Below the pieces are notes generated by a model. The model made no database searches and was not told where the DNA came from. It was given only the letters and a program-made list of their open reading frames with translations. The translations under genes were made by a program, and so were the position numbers. Shown here in pieces: positions 52,227 to 63,432 of a stretch of 64,000 nt of DNA. Within the stretch, counting starts at the first letter, position 1. Each line of letters starts with the position of its first letter. The DNA is from Caecitellus pseudoparvulus (taxonomy: Eukaryota; Bigyra: Bicosoecida), in contig CBFFRQ010000069.1 in the NCBI GenBank assembly GCA_965644315.1, positions 372,001-436,000 of the forward strand. Reading direction: 5' to 3'.

Positions 52227-55106
52227 ATGTCCATCGCTTCAGGGCTACCAAACAAGAAGCTGAGTTTCAGCGCCACGCTGCCTTCCCCTGCGGCACTTGC
52301 GCTGGCAAAACAGCGAATGTCGGCTGCAAATGCCCAACTGCGCAAGCGAGCGGCGGCATCTGAGGTGGCGGCCGAGGCAGCAGCACAGCCTCTGGAGGTG
52401 TTCCTTCGCATCCGCCCATTCACCTCGGCAGAGAGCAGCTCCCCTGCTGAACCTACGCTGACTTGCGCGGACGACGACAAGACAGTGCTGGTCAAGGGGC
52501 CTGATGGCGGTCCTGAAGCCACGTTTGCGTTCACGGGCGTTCTTGGCCCAGCAGCAGCCCAAGAGGAGGTGTACTCCCGTGTGCTGGCGGACAAAGTCAA
52601 GGGCGCGACAGAGGAGGGCAAGAACATGCTCGTCTTTGCGTACGGCATGACCAACGCCGGCAAGACGTACACCGTCTCGGGCAGTGAGGAGGCACCCGGC
52701 CTGCTGCCCCGCGCCCTGCAGCAGGTCTTTGACTCGGTGGCTGGCCGCGACATGCAGGTGACGGTGAGCTACATGGAGATCTACAACGAGCTCATCTATG
52801 ACTTGCTGGCACACACCGGCAGCAGCACGGGCGGCGCTGCGCCTCCTCGCCCCCGCATGGCGCTGAAGGTGCGGCAGGGGCGTGACGGGCGGGCGTACGT
52901 TCGAGGCATGCGCACCATCAGTGTGGGCAGCCTGGAGGGGGCGCTGGGCCTCATGGCAGAGGGGGGGCGGAACAAGGCCATGGCCGAGACGCACATGAAC
53001 AGCGAGTCCTCCCGCTCGCACACCGTCTTCACCATCTCCCTGTTCAAGAAGACACCCACGGCGGAGGGGGAGGAGGGCGGCACGTCCGCCAAGGCTGCCT
53101 CCGGGCACCTCGCCGGCATGCAGCTGTACTCCCGCTTGTGCGTGGTGGACTTGGCAGGGTCTGAGCGAGCCTCACGCACACAGGCCCAGGGCCGCCGCCT
53201 GCGCGAGGCTGGGCGCATCAACAACTCCCTCTCCGTGCTGGGGCGGTGCCTGGACGTCATGCGAGCCAACTCGGCGGCCCTCGCCACAGGCAAGTCCGCA
53301 GAGTCCCTCGCCCGCGTGCCGTGGCGTGAGAGCAAGCTGACAGAGGTCTTCGCGGACATGCTGGGGGGGGCAAGCACGGGGGCGACGGTCATGATGCTGA
53401 ACGCAGGGCCCCACCCCAAGGACTACGACGAGACCCTGCACGCCCTGCGGTACGGCTGCAAGGCGGGTGAAGTCAAGGTTGCCGCCGCCTCCCGTGTCTC
53501 CTCCAGGTGGGCGCCTGGCACGTACGGGTATGATGGGCGCCGCAAGCGCCCCGCCGGCAGCAAGGCGGCAGCACCCGCGCCAGCTGCTGCCCCCGCCCCG
53601 CAGCCCGGCGCAGGGAAGGCCAAGGCCAAGGCACCTCCTGTGCCTGCAGTTGGCCTGGTGCCTGTGAGGGAAGGGGGAGTTCGCCCCACCGCGGATGTGA
53701 CGGTGGCGTTGACGACGCCAGATGCGGATGCGGCCATTGCAGCGGCTGTTGCCGCCGCCCGGGCCCAGTGGGAGGACGAGCAAGCAGACCTACTGAACGA
53801 GCGCAACGACTTGCTGGATGAGATGGCAGACCTGCGTGCCAGCAACGAGGCCATGGCCGCTGAGCTGGAGGAGGCGCTGGACCGGGCGGCCACCATTGAG
53901 GCTGAGGTGCGGGCAGAGGCCAGCAGTGAGATGGCAGCGCAGTTGGAGGCCATGCAGGCTGACTTCGAGGCGCTGTCAGAGCAGGCGCACACCGCCGGCG
54001 CCGACAGGGAGGTGGCCATCGTGTCCCTGACCGCACGCAAGGTCGCCACTGGTCGCAAGCGGCGGCGGCGCGGCGGGGCCGCCACACGCCCCTCCATCCA
54101 CCCCCTCGTCCTGGACAGTGATGACGAGGAAGGCGCTCGGTGTGCGCCTGACAGTGCCACGGCAGTGGACGCGGCTGGCACTGCTGGGCGCCGCGGCTCC
54201 AGCCTCGGTGGCGCCACCACCAGCACAGAAGACAGCGAAGTGCGAGACCTCGCGGAGCAGGTCGCAGAGTGCGAGGCAGAGCTCGTGCGCCAGCAGGCCC
54301 GCCACGCTGCAGAGGTGGCTGAGCTGAAGGAGAGCTTGAGCGGTGCCCAAGATGCCCTTCTCCTGGCTCGCAAGGCGGCAGAGGAGGCCAACGCACGTGC
54401 CGAGGCAGCCCGCGAGGCGGCAGAGAAGGCCGAGTTCGCGCTGGAGGAGGAGCGCCTGGACATGGAGGAGCAGGTGGCGGAGGCCCAACAGCGCGTGGAG
54501 GAGCTGGAGAGCAAGGTGCAGGCCCTGCAGGCTTCAGCCAGTGCCGCGGGCTCCGCCTCGGCAGCTCGCAAGAGGGGCCGGACAGGGCCTGCAGAGGCTG
54601 TGTCCCCTGCCAAGGCGCCCAAGGCCACGGAAGCCGCATCCCCTGCCAGCTCCCGAGGCAGCCCCGCGCCAGAAGTGGTCCTGGCAGGCTCGGAGGAGGA
54701 CAGTGAGGATGATGCTGTGTCAGAGTTGCCAGAGGACGAGGAGGAGGACGAGGTGCAGGAAGTGCTGTCTCCGCCCAAACCCCGTGCGCTGCGGTCCAGC
54801 ACCGCAGGCAACAAGGCCGCTGCGGGCAAGCGCCGCGCCTCTCGGCGCTCCACTCGTTCCTCAGCCGCCCAGCCCTCCATGCCGCTGCCCGAGTCCCCGG
54901 CAGCTGATGGAGATGCCTCGGACAGCGGCTCCGAGTCGTTCGCGACAGCGCTGGAGTTGGATGTGCCAGGGACGCCCGAGGAGGAGCCTGCTCCGGCCGC
55001 CAAGGGCCGGCGCAGCAAGAAGGGGCGCACGCCCAGCATCGCCAAGCGCAGGTCGCGCAGGCGAGCTGCGAGCGAAGCCAGCGAGGCCATTGCCCGCATG
55101 GCGTGA
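52227..55106 (+). CDS. Kinesin-6-like motor (KIF20-like)
   Basis: A single exon of 959 aa. Motor domain: LEVFLRIRPF, P-loop YGMTNAGKTYT (about residues 139-149), switch I NSESSRSHTVF, switch II VDLAGSE, and NNSLSVLGRCLDVMR. The TNAGKTYT loop and GLLPRAL follow the kinesin-6 (KIF20A/KIF20B) form, which differs from the GQTGSGKT of most families. The motor is followed by neck KAGEVKV, an Ala/Pro-rich linker, a coiled coil (about residues 680-770; QAEELESKVQ-type heptads), then an acidic, Ser-rich tail with basic ends. Kinesin-6 motors act in the central spindle and cytokinesis; whether this one does is inferred. It carries no intron. Confidence 0.85.
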   Translation: MSIASGLPNKKLSFSATLPSPAALALAKQRMSAANAQLRKRAAASEVAAEAAAQPLEVFLRIRPFTSAESSSPAEPTLTCADDDKTVLVKGPDGGPEATFAFTGVLGPAAAQEEVYSRVLADKVKGATEEGKNMLVFAYGMTNAGKTYTVSGSEEAPGLLPRALQQVFDSVAGRDMQVTVSYMEIYNELIYDLLAHTGSSTGGAAPPRPRMALKVRQGRDGRAYVRGMRTISVGSLEGALGLMAEGGRNKAMAETHMNSESSRSHTVFTISLFKKTPTAEGEEGGTSAKAASGHLAGMQLYSRLCVVDLAGSERASRTQAQGRRLREAGRINNSLSVLGRCLDVMRANSAALATGKSAESLARVPWRESKLTEVFADMLGGASTGATVMMLNAGPHPKDYDETLHALRYGCKAGEVKVAAASRVSSRWAPGTYGYDGRRKRPAGSKAAAPAPAAAPAPQPGAGKAKAKAPPVPAVGLVPVREGGVRPTADVTVALTTPDADAAIAAAVAAARAQWEDEQADLLNERNDLLDEMADLRASNEAMAAELEEALDRAATIEAEVRAEASSEMAAQLEAMQADFEALSEQAHTAGADREVAIVSLTARKVATGRKRRRRGGAATRPSIHPLVLDSDDEEGARCAPDSATAVDAAGTAGRRGSSLGGATTSTEDSEVRDLAEQVAECEAELVRQQARHAAEVAELKESLSGAQDALLLARKAAEEANARAEAAREAAEKAEFALEEERLDMEEQVAEAQQRVEELESKVQALQASASAAGSASAARKRGRTGPAEAVSPAKAPKATEAASPASSRGSPAPEVVLAGSEEDSEDDAVSELPEDEEEDEVQEVLSPPKPRALRSSTAGNKAAAGKRRASRRSTRSSAAQPSMPLPESPAADGDASDSGSESFATALELDVPGTPEEEPAPAAKGRRSKKGRTPSIAKRRSRRRAASEASEAIARMA

Positions 55107-55137
55107 GGCTGCACGCGGCTTGGGCGGTGTGCAGGCA

Positions 55138-55147
55138 CAATGCATTG
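55138..55147. terminator. Palindromic 3'-end element CAATGCATTG between kinesin and EFHC
   Basis: Third copy of the exact decamer. It is 31 nt after the kinesin stop and 22 nt after the EFHC stop on the other strand. Confidence 0.5.
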
Positions 55148-55169
55148 TCAGAGAGACGGCCTGGCGGGC

Positions 55170-57765
55170 TCACACGACCTCCTTCAAAGAGGCGAAGCGA
55201 CCAATGGAGCGCGCCAGCACGGTCATGAAGGCCTTGTAGTTCAACACCTTCATGTCGTCGGGGAAGAAGCGTGCCTCCAAGACGGCGATCTGGCGTGGGC
55301 CCAAGTGGAAGACGTGTGCCAGCACCGTGCGGAACTCGGAGCGCGTCACCAGGCCGTCGCTGCCTGAGTCGTAGGAGGCAAAGGTGGACGCCAGGATGCG
55401 CTCGCAGCTCTGGGACAGGTACCCGCGTTTCATGAGGGCCATGATCTCCGCCAGAATGGCCTCCTGGCTCTCGCTCAGCTTGGAGGCGTGGGCGGCGATG
55501 TGCTCGCCGTACTCGGCCACCGCTGCCACGTCATCAGGCGGCAGCAGCAGCGCCTTGGAGCCGGAGCCAGCGGCCTCCGCCGCCTCCCCGGCGGCGCCCA
55601 CGCCAGCGACTGTGCCTGCGCGCAGCGCCGTCGTGCTGCTGCCCGGCTCGTCAACACTGGCATCACGCTGCGGCGCAGCCGCTCGAAGGGCGGGAGGGAA
55701 CAGCTGGGCGAAGGCGGGTCGCAGCAGGCGCGTCCCGCCGTGCTCCTTGTCAAAGGCGCGGAACAAGGCCACCAGCTCCGGGCGGGAAATGGGGATGTCC
55801 CACCCCACCAGCGCTGCCTCCAGTTCGTCAATGCTGATGCAGCCGGAGTAGTCCCTGTCCACAGCCTGGAACACCTTGCCGGAGGGCATGCCGACCTCCT
55901 CGAACACCGCTCGCAGGCGCTCCACGACCTCCCCCGCGTCGGCGTCGGCGTAGGCGGCCTTGCCCCCCAGCAGGCGTCGGGTCTTGGCGTCGGCTGCCTC
56001 CAGCAGGAAGTTGAAGCCGTTGATGTTCACGACAGAGCCCACTGCCAGGTCCTTCGGGCGGAAGAAGTCCCCCGTGGCCGGGTTGCGCTTCTTGGTGCGC
56101 AGGAGGAACTTCCCCCCTGCAATGCCGGCATTGCGCCGGGGTGGCTCGTAGATGGACACCTCGTCGGTGGCCATGTAGAAGGTGATGGTGAAGGACCGCG
56201 TGGCGTCGATGCGGCTCACAGGCTTGCCCTCGACTGGCGCCAGGCGCGCTGTGAAGCGCAGCATGCGCCCATCGTGCTCTGCCATCTTGGCTGCGTCCTT
56301 GCGCGGCACCTTGGGCACCAGGGAGAAGAACGAAGAGAGGGAGTCCTCCTCCGTGCCGAAGCGGAATTCGTCGTAGGGGGGGGGCTCCACCTCGATCACG
56401 CCTGCGTCCTCCTCCTCCACGTCCACCGCCACAGCCTCCTGGGCCGCGCGCATGTCCACACCTGCGTTCTCCGCCATCCACTTGTGTGTGGCGTCGTCGG
56501 CAGCGTACAGGAACACTGGCCGGGACATGACGTTCAAGAACTGCCCCACTCGCAGGGAGGGGTGTCGCCACGTGACATAGCTGTCCTTGCCCACATCGTC
56601 CTCGATGTCTCGGGACCGGGCATCCTGGAACGTGTCGTCCAGGGGCAGGGGTGCGCGCTTGTAGATTGCCTTCCACGGCTCGCTGCCGTCGTTGGCAGTC
56701 TTCTCTTCCAGCACCTCCACCGTGTCGTCGGCCAGGTGGTACCGCACGTTGACGTAGTGCTTCTGCCCGTACACCTTGTCCGTGTCGTCCCACAGGCCCT
56801 TGAACCGCAGGATGACGCCGTCGTACTTCAGGAACTGCCCCAGGCTGTCTGGCACGCCACGGGTCAGGCGCGGGTTGGCGTTGCCCCGTGTCGCCTCCAT
56901 GAACCGCTTCACGGGGCTCATGCGCTTGCCCCGCCAGACGCCCAGCTCCCCACCGGTCTCCCGCTTCATGAACGCCTCGCGCTCCGCCGAGTACTTGTCC
57001 ACTGGCACGCGCTGGTTGGGGGCCAGTGGCTTGGCGTGCTCCGCGTAGAAGCGGCGGGTGAAGTCGTCAGCGCCGTACACCTTGAAGGTGCGCCCCAGCA
57101 GTGCCAACTCCTGCCCCACGTACAGGTGCGTCCAGTGCAGGTAGTTGCCAGAGGCGGTGCCGCCGCCCGAACCGAGGGACTGGATGGTGGCAGTGCCCAG
57201 CCCGCTGCCAGAGGACGCCTTGGGCCCGTGCATAGCAGTGGGCAGGGGCACCCGCTGGCGCTGCAGGAACTTGCCCTGAGGGATGCCCGAGTTCGCCACA
57301 CGGTCCTCGAAGATCTGGGCTGTGTCATCCTCCAGGAAGTAGATGAGGCGCAGGAAGCGCACCCTGCTCGAGGACAGGCGGCGTGGGGGGCAGTGAGGCG
57401 GCGCGTGCGTGGCAAGGCGGCGACCAACTCCGACCCACGCACCTGTGGTTCTCCCTGCCGCTCTCAGGCACTGGCTCCTTGAAGTACATAAAGAATGTCA
57501 ACATCTGCCCGGCCACAATCACGTGCTTTGGCAGCAGCTGCAAGTACGCGTTGGGGTCCCACTCGGCACGGGCGGCGCCAGTGGCAGCGGCGGCAGCGGC
57601 GGCAGCCTCCTCGGAGGACTTCGCTTCGCCGCGGAAGCCAGTGGCCGCCAACGGGCGCTCCACGACGATGCCCTGCTCCAGCCGCAAATTCTGGCTTCGA
57701 GGGCGCCTCAGTTGAGGACTGCAGAGAGGGGCGGGCGAGTGGCGTGCTGGGGCTGTGGCAGCCAT
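55170..57765 (-). CDS. EFHC1: EFHC1/2-type axonemal protein (Rib72), DM10 repeats plus EF-hand
   Basis: This is a microtubule inner protein of the A-tubule protofilament ribbon. Two exons, 57765-57443 and 57363-55170 (838 aa), with a 79-nt intron (GTGCGT...CGAGCAG) that joins FFMYFKEPVPESGRENHR to VRFLRLIYFLEDDT. Three DM10 domains are recognisable: the first with YFLEDDTAQIFEDRVANSGI, the second with VNVRYHLADDTVEVLEEKT, the third with SFTITFYMATDEVSIYEPP. A C-terminal EF-hand-like region follows (VDRDYSGCISIDELEAAL, SYDSGSDGLVTRSEF); the first has canonical Asp/Ser/Glu spacing. It is longer than human EFHC1 (640 aa). The start is the first Met upstream of the homologous region. Confidence 0.93.
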
Positions 57766-58592
57766 GGTGGTGTGTGGTCGTGTTGCAAGAAACCTGCACG
57801 CGAGCCGAGGCGTGCCCAGGCGCAAACACGGCGGTGCACACCCAGTCTCACGGGTCATTCCGTGGAACTCATGGCTGGTGTGCCATGCGGCACATGTGGC
57901 ACTCGCAGGGCAGGGCATGGCCACAACGGAGCCCGGCCCAAGCGCATGATAGCACGTCGCACGCGACACAGCGCGGCCTGAACTTCCGCTTCACGTACTT
58001 GAGCCCGAAGCGCATGGACAGCGGAACGCCATCCGGGATGGGAGCAGCAGTGTCGAATCGATCGCCATGTGCGGCTGCCATCGTCGGTCTCTGCCACTGG
58101 GGTTGGCGGGCTCTGCCTGGGCCGACGAACCACTCGACTCAGCACACCGAGCAACTTGCGGGTGCAACGCAAGGCACAGCAACGGTGCAGCAGGTGAGAG
58201 GCGTTTGTGGGTGTGGTGGGGTGTGGGTTTTGATTTGTTCGTGGCGGCTGGATGATGACTGGGCGCTTGGAGGAGGGCACACCCCGTGTCAATTTGTGTG
58301 GTGAGCGTGCCCCACACTCTCGTGCCTCTCTGCTTGCCTCCGCACCGATGCGCCGCCTCCGCCAAAAACTTACGGTGGGGAGAGACCACCATGCTTGTCA
58401 GGTGTCGCGCTGTGTATAGGTCTGGGCATGCCAAGACTGCTGCCTGGCTTGGCCTGCCACACGGCGTATCGTGGCGAGCATTCCTTCGAAGCCAAATTGC
58501 TTGCAAGAACTGCCTGACCAGCCAGCTGAACACTAGCACGGGTGGTCCCTGACAGGTGCAGCACTGCATGCCTGCTTGACGGCTGCTGCACC
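57766..58592. promoter_or_regulatory. Divergent intergenic region between EFHC and MATE
   Basis: At 827 bp this is the longest gene-free stretch. A 70-codon open frame at 57869-58081 (minus strand, Cys-rich: CVACDVLSC, CHMCRMAHQP) lacks splice support or recognised similarity, so I do not call it. A run of G/T near 58205-58245 stands out. No TATA box is seen. Confidence 0.35.
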
Positions 58593-60469
58593 ATGCTGGC
58601 ATCAAGTGACGGGAGCGGCGCCCAAGGTGGCACGCTTTCCGGAGAAGTGGCGGAAATTGGTGCGCCAAGAAATGCGGAGAGCACACGAAGCCCTTGTGTG
58701 CTGAGCAAGTCAACGCGGGGGGAGATCGTGCTCCAAGCCAAGCTGGCAGGACCTGTTGCTCTCACTGTCCTGCTCCAAGTGCTGGTGGACATGATTACAC
58801 TGGTCATCGTGGGGCACTTGGGCCCTGTGCAGTTGGCAGGTGCGGTTCTTCGCTGCGCCTGGCCACGTCACGGCCGAGCTCCACCCGCCTTGCGCTGCCC
58901 CGCTGCACAGCCACTGCGTTGGGAAACTTCTACTGCAACAGCACTGGCTTTGCCATCACCTCCGGCATGACCTCCGCCGTGGACACTCTGTCCAGCCAGG
59001 CCTTCGGCGCCCGCAACTTTCGACGCATCGGCGTCGTGGCCCAGCGAGCTGTGGCGGTGCTGGGGACCCTGGCCCTGGCGCAGTCCCTGCTGTGGCTGCG
59101 CGGAGATTGGATCCTGAGCCACCTCGGACAAGATGCCGAAGTGGTCGCCCTGGCCACTCGCTTCGTCGCTGTGCGCGTTCCTGAGCTGTGGGCCGTCGTG
59201 CTGTTTGAGGTGATCAAGCGCAGCTTGCAGGCGCAGGGCATCGTGCGCCCTCCCTTGGCTGCCACCGCCCTCACCATCCCCCTGCACATCGCACTGTCAT
59301 ATACGTTGACGTACCACACGTCACTGGGCTTCTGGGGTGCTGCCGTCGCCTCCATCTGCACCCGCCTGCTGCAGGCGGCAGGCATGCTGGTTTACGTGCT
59401 GTGGCGCGGCGACGCCCTGACCGTCGTCACCGTCGGCCACATCGCGCGCATGGCGGCGGAGCAGGAGAGAGAGGCCCCTCCTCTTGACCTCGCAGGGCAA
59501 GACGCCTCTGCGCGAGGGCAGTACGCCCCCGTCGGCGCGCCCCGCCCAGACTCCCCCCCAGCCACCACGCCAGCCCCCTCTGAAACGCAGGGTGCAGGCC
59601 CAGCGCTGGCACAGCCTACCCCGCCACAACTCAAGGCCATGTCCCAGAGACAGTTGTTGGAGCTGCCGCATGGCACACCGCTGGGCCGCACGTGGGAAGG
59701 CTGCTCCTGCTCTGAGGCGTTCAGTGGCTGGTGGCAGTTCATTCGGCTGGGCGTGCCAGGGGGCATCATGGCAGCGCTGGACTGGGCCAGCTTCGAAGCG
59801 CTGGCGGTGATTGCGGGGGCGCTGGGGGTGAAGCAGCTGGCCGCCCACACCATCGTCGCCCAGGTGGCCACGCTGTCCTTCCTCATTCCCTACGGCTTCG
59901 CCATCGCCGTGTCGGTGCGTGTGGGGCAGGCCATGGGAAGGGCGGACCCCAGCACAGGCAAGCGAGCAGCAGCGGTGGGCACCGCAGCTGCTCTGGCGTG
60001 GGGCGCTCTGAACTTCTTGGTCGTGCTGCCCACAGCAGGCCTGTGGCCCCGGGCGTTCACGTCCGACGCAGAAGTCATCGCCCTCGCCTCCACAGCTGCC
60101 GTGGGGGTGGCCTGCTTCTCAACCTTGGACGCGCTGCAGCAAGTCGTCGTGGGCACGCTGAAAGGCGTGGGGCAGCAGTGCATCGGGGCTGTCGTGTACC
60201 CCCTCGCCTACCTGGGCGCTGGCATTCCTCTCGCGTTCGCCCTGGCTCACCCCGCCGGCTGGGGCCTGCTGGGCGTGTGGGGCGGGGAAAGCATCGGGGC
60301 TGCCCTGGCAGTCTTCACGCTGGGGGGGCTGCTAGCGTTTTGGTTTGATTGGGCTGCTATGGCGCGCAAGGCCCGTGCCGCTGCGCTGGCGGGTGTGCAG
60401 GCGCCGGCGCCTGTTGTGGAAGTGGAGTTGGCCGATGCGTCGCAAGCTGGGCCACCGCCTGCGCCGTAG
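58593..60469 (+). CDS. MATE-family multidrug/toxin extrusion transporter
   Basis: MATE proteins export organic cations in exchange for H+ or Na+. Two exons, 58593-58839 and 58911-60469 (601 aa), with a 71-nt intron (GTGCGG...TGCACAG) joining HLGPVQLA to ATALGNFYCNSTGF. Family motifs: GEIVLQAKLAGPVALTVLL, ITSGMTSAVDTLSSQAFGA, LPVELWAV-type helix (VRVPELWAVVLFEVIKRSLQAQG), RLGVPGGIMAALDWASFEAL, QVATLSFLIPYGFAIAVSVRVG and DALQQVVVGTLKGVGQQ. About twelve membrane segments are present; a hydrophilic Pro-rich loop of about 80 residues separates the two halves, as usual. The start is the first ATG in the frame. It has an AAATGCA 11 nt past the stop. Confidence 0.9.
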
Positions 60470-60590
60470 ACACCCCAAGCAAATGCAAGAGTGTGTCAAA
60501 ACCCACGACCCTGCGCCATCGTCAGCACTTGCACAATTGTGTGTGTACTTCCCTGAGTGCTGCGGCTGTCGCCTGGGCTACTGGCCTGAC

Positions 60591-61723
60591 ATGGCCACGG
60601 CCAGCTCTTTCAGTGCGTTGCCAGGCTCTGGCAGCCTGCTGCACGATGGTGACGATGAGGGGCAAGAGGCTGGTGCTGGGGCAGGTGACATCATCGTGAC
60701 GCCAGGGGAGGTGATCACTGATGCCACAGGCTTCCTGCGGGGTCATGGAAGCTACCTGAGCAGGGGCACACTCGTGGCCAGTGTTGCTGGCTCTGTGCAG
60801 CGTGTGAACAAGCTCGTCTCCGTGCAGCCCGTGAGCTCCAGGTGCGGCGGCCACGTGGACCTGCGCTGCGCAGCACTCAGGACCCTTTCCAATATGCACA
60901 CGAGCCTGCTCTTTCTTGCGTCAGGTACTCTGGACACGTTGGAGACGTAGTGGTTGGCAGAGTGGTGGAGGTGCGCGGAAATTGAACGCAGGCACAAAGC
61001 ACTCGAGCCCTCACCGCACCACCCCCCCTCGCCTTCGAGCAGGTCGGTGCCAAAGTCTGGAAGGTGGACATCAATGCCCGTCAGCACGGCACACTCATGC
61101 TGGCGAGCCTGGCCCTGGCTGGCGGCGTGCAGCGGCGCCGCACGCAAGAAGACCAGCTGGCCATGCGAAGCATGCTGGCTGAAGGTGACCTCGTCTCGTC
61201 AGACGTGCACTCTTTCCACCAAGATGGGGGCATTGTGTTGCACGCACGCTCTGTCAAGTATGGCAAGCTCAGCAACGGCTGCCTCGTCAAGGTGCGGCCG
61301 TCCTTGGTGCCGAGGCAAGCGCACCACTTCGTGTCCCTCCCGTGCGGGGTGGATGCAGTGCTGGGGAACAACGGCTTCATCTGGCTGACCGGCACCCTCG
61401 CCACCAGTGCTCAGGCGGGGTCCTCCTCTGGTGCCGTGGACATCACAGTGCATGAGCAGGCAGAGGTCGGCGTGGTGGAGGCAGTGGAGGCACGCAAGGC
61501 GGTGGCCGCCAGCCGGGTCATCCCTGCAGACGCCCGCCGCAGCATCGCGCGAGTTCGCAACAGTATCTTGGCGCTGGCCGCTGGCTTGCACCAGATTCGC
61601 CCGGCCAACATCATGGCCGTGTACAGTGCCAGTGAAAAGGCAGGCTTGGCTGCGAAGGAGCTGCTGAACCCGGACACTGCCGGTGACTTGGTCACGAGCG
61701 TCGCGCATGCATTGCAGCAGTAA
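60591..61723 (+). CDS. RRP4: Exosome complex RNA-binding subunit RRP4 (EXOSC2)
   Basis: RRP4 is one of the S1/KH cap proteins of the RNA exosome. Three exons, 60591-60841, 60925-60970 and 61043-61723 (325 aa), with introns of 83 and 72 nt. Signatures: IIVTPGEVITDATGFLRGHG, LVASVAGSVQRVNKLVSVQP, YSGHVGDVVVGRVVEV (S1 domain, split by the second intron), KVWKVDINARQHGTL, RRRTQEDQLAMR, GDLVSSDVHSFHQDGGIVLH, ARSVKYGKLSNG, GVDAVLGNNGFIWL (KH domain). A C-terminal helical tail follows. TGCATTG lies just before the stop and a second copy 41 nt beyond it. Confidence 0.92.
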
Positions 61724-61919
61724 ACGCAGTGTGTGGTGGCGTGAAGTGGGTGGGGCGTGAGCTGAAATGCATCCAGCGAGTCAAAACTCACTCGCCCCGA
61801 CACTCCCGCTCCCGTGGCCAGTGCCAGCCCTTTCGCATTGTTGGCACCAGCGTGTGAACGTGTGCTTAGCACCTCCGTGAGAGGCACAGCCCCGCCACCC
61901 CACACCACCTCCCGGCACC

Positions 61920-63404
61920 ATGGCGTCGGAGAGCAAGTCCAGTGGCGGCATCGTGCACCAGCAGAAAGAGAAGTATGAGGATGCACTGAACGCGGCCATC
62001 CCCGAGGCCGACTCCATCGCTGCAGCTGGGCGGCTGGCCGAGGCTGTGGACACCCTCATGGCTGTGGAGAAGCGTGCGCGGCTGGTGCGTGCAGCCTGTC
62101 TTGGCCGTCGCGTTTCGGCACAGCTACGTACTGGACCGCCAACCCGCTGACATTGCAGAGTTCGGACAGCACCAGCACTGAGCGAGCCGTGAGGCACATC
62201 ATCAAGCTTGCTGCACAATATGGCACGTTGTCCAACGTTGTGGAGTACATCATGGTCCTCAGCAAGCGCCGAGCACAACTGACCAAGGTGAGGTGAAACG
62301 CCAGGCAGGCGTTTCACCACGCCGGCTTGCCCACGCATCCCCCGCTCCCTGTCGCACTTGCAGGCCATCATTGGCATTGTGCAAGAGGGTGTCACTGTGC
62401 TGGAAGGAGTGGTGGACACTGAGGAGCGTGTGACCCTGATTGACGCCCTGCGCACTGTCAGCGAGGGGAAGATCTTCGTGGAGGTGGAGCGGGCTCGCCT
62501 CACCCAGCACTTGGCCAACATTCGGGAGGCACAGGGCAGGGTGACGGAGGCCTGTGATGTGCTGCAAGAGGTGCAAGTGGAGACTATCGCAGACATGGAC
62601 AGCCGGGAGAAGGCAGAGTTCCTGCTGCAGCAGATGCGCCTGACGCTGGCTGTGGAGGACTGGGTGCGCAGCGGCATCATGGCCGGCAAGGTCAGCCGCC
62701 CCATCCTGGCCAAGGAAGGCTTCGAAGACCTCAAGCTGCAGTTCTATGACCTGCTCATCACCCTGCACTCGCACGAGCAGGACACGTGGGAGCTGCACCG
62801 CGACTACCTGGCTCGGTACGAGACGCCTGGCATCCACGAGGAAGCGCTGCACCGGCAGCAAGCCATGTCCTATGCTGTGCTGTACTTGGCCATGACGGAG
62901 TGGAGTGACTCGGTGCGGGACACGATGAAAGAGTTCCTGCAGAAGAAGCACGTGACAGAGGAGCTGCCGCCCTGCGCTGCGCTGCTGCAGGCCCTTGTGA
63001 CCCCTGAAATCATTCAGTGGCCCCTGGCGGGCGGCGCCAGCAACATCCCCCAGCACAGCCTGTTCACCAGCAACCCTGCCAACCTGGACACCCTGCACCG
63101 GAGGGTAGTGCAGCACAACCTGCGCGTGATCAGTGCATGCTACACCCGCATCCGCTTCCCACGCATGTGCGCGCTGCTGGGCCTGGAGCCCGCCACGGCC
63201 GAGAAGGAGCTGTCAGACCTCGTGACGTCCGGCACCGTGTACGCGCGCATCGACCGCCCAGCAGGTGTGGTGTCCTTCGTGAAGCCACAGGCTGCCCCGG
63301 AAGTGCTGGGGGAGTTCGCCGGCAACTTGCGGGAGGTGCTGGGCCTCATTGAGACGACGAACCACCTCATCCAGCGCGAGTACATGGTGCACAAGATGCA
63401 TTGA
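61920..63404 (+). CDS. RPN5: 26S proteasome regulatory subunit RPN5 (PSMD12)
   Basis: RPN5 is a PCI-domain lid subunit of the proteasome. Three exons, 61920-62084, 62159-62287 and 62364-63404 (444 aa), with introns of 74 and 76 nt. Homologous stretches: AVDTLMAVEKRARL, ERAVRHIIKLAAQYG, YIMVLSKRRAQLTK, ALRTVSEGKIFVEVERARL, EVQVETIADMDSREK, FLLQQMRLTLAVEDWVRSG, KLQFYDLLITLHSHEQD, YTRIRFPRMCALLGL (PCI winged helix), RIDRPAGVVSF. Length matches the human protein (456). The element ATGCATTGA overlaps the stop codon. Confidence 0.93.
63396..63404. terminator. 3'-end element ATGCATTGA at the RPN5 stop
   Basis: It overlaps the TGA of RPN5; on the other strand it lies 28 nt past the stop of the Sel1 gene (CAATGCAT). 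A near-palindromic member of the same motif set. Confidence 0.45.
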
Positions 63405-63432
63405 GGGGCAGCTGTGACATGGGGCTGGAAGT

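Noticed and set aside
57869-58081. A 70-codon Cys-rich open frame
   Set aside because: No splice support, no recognised similarity; could be chance in a GC-rich spacer.
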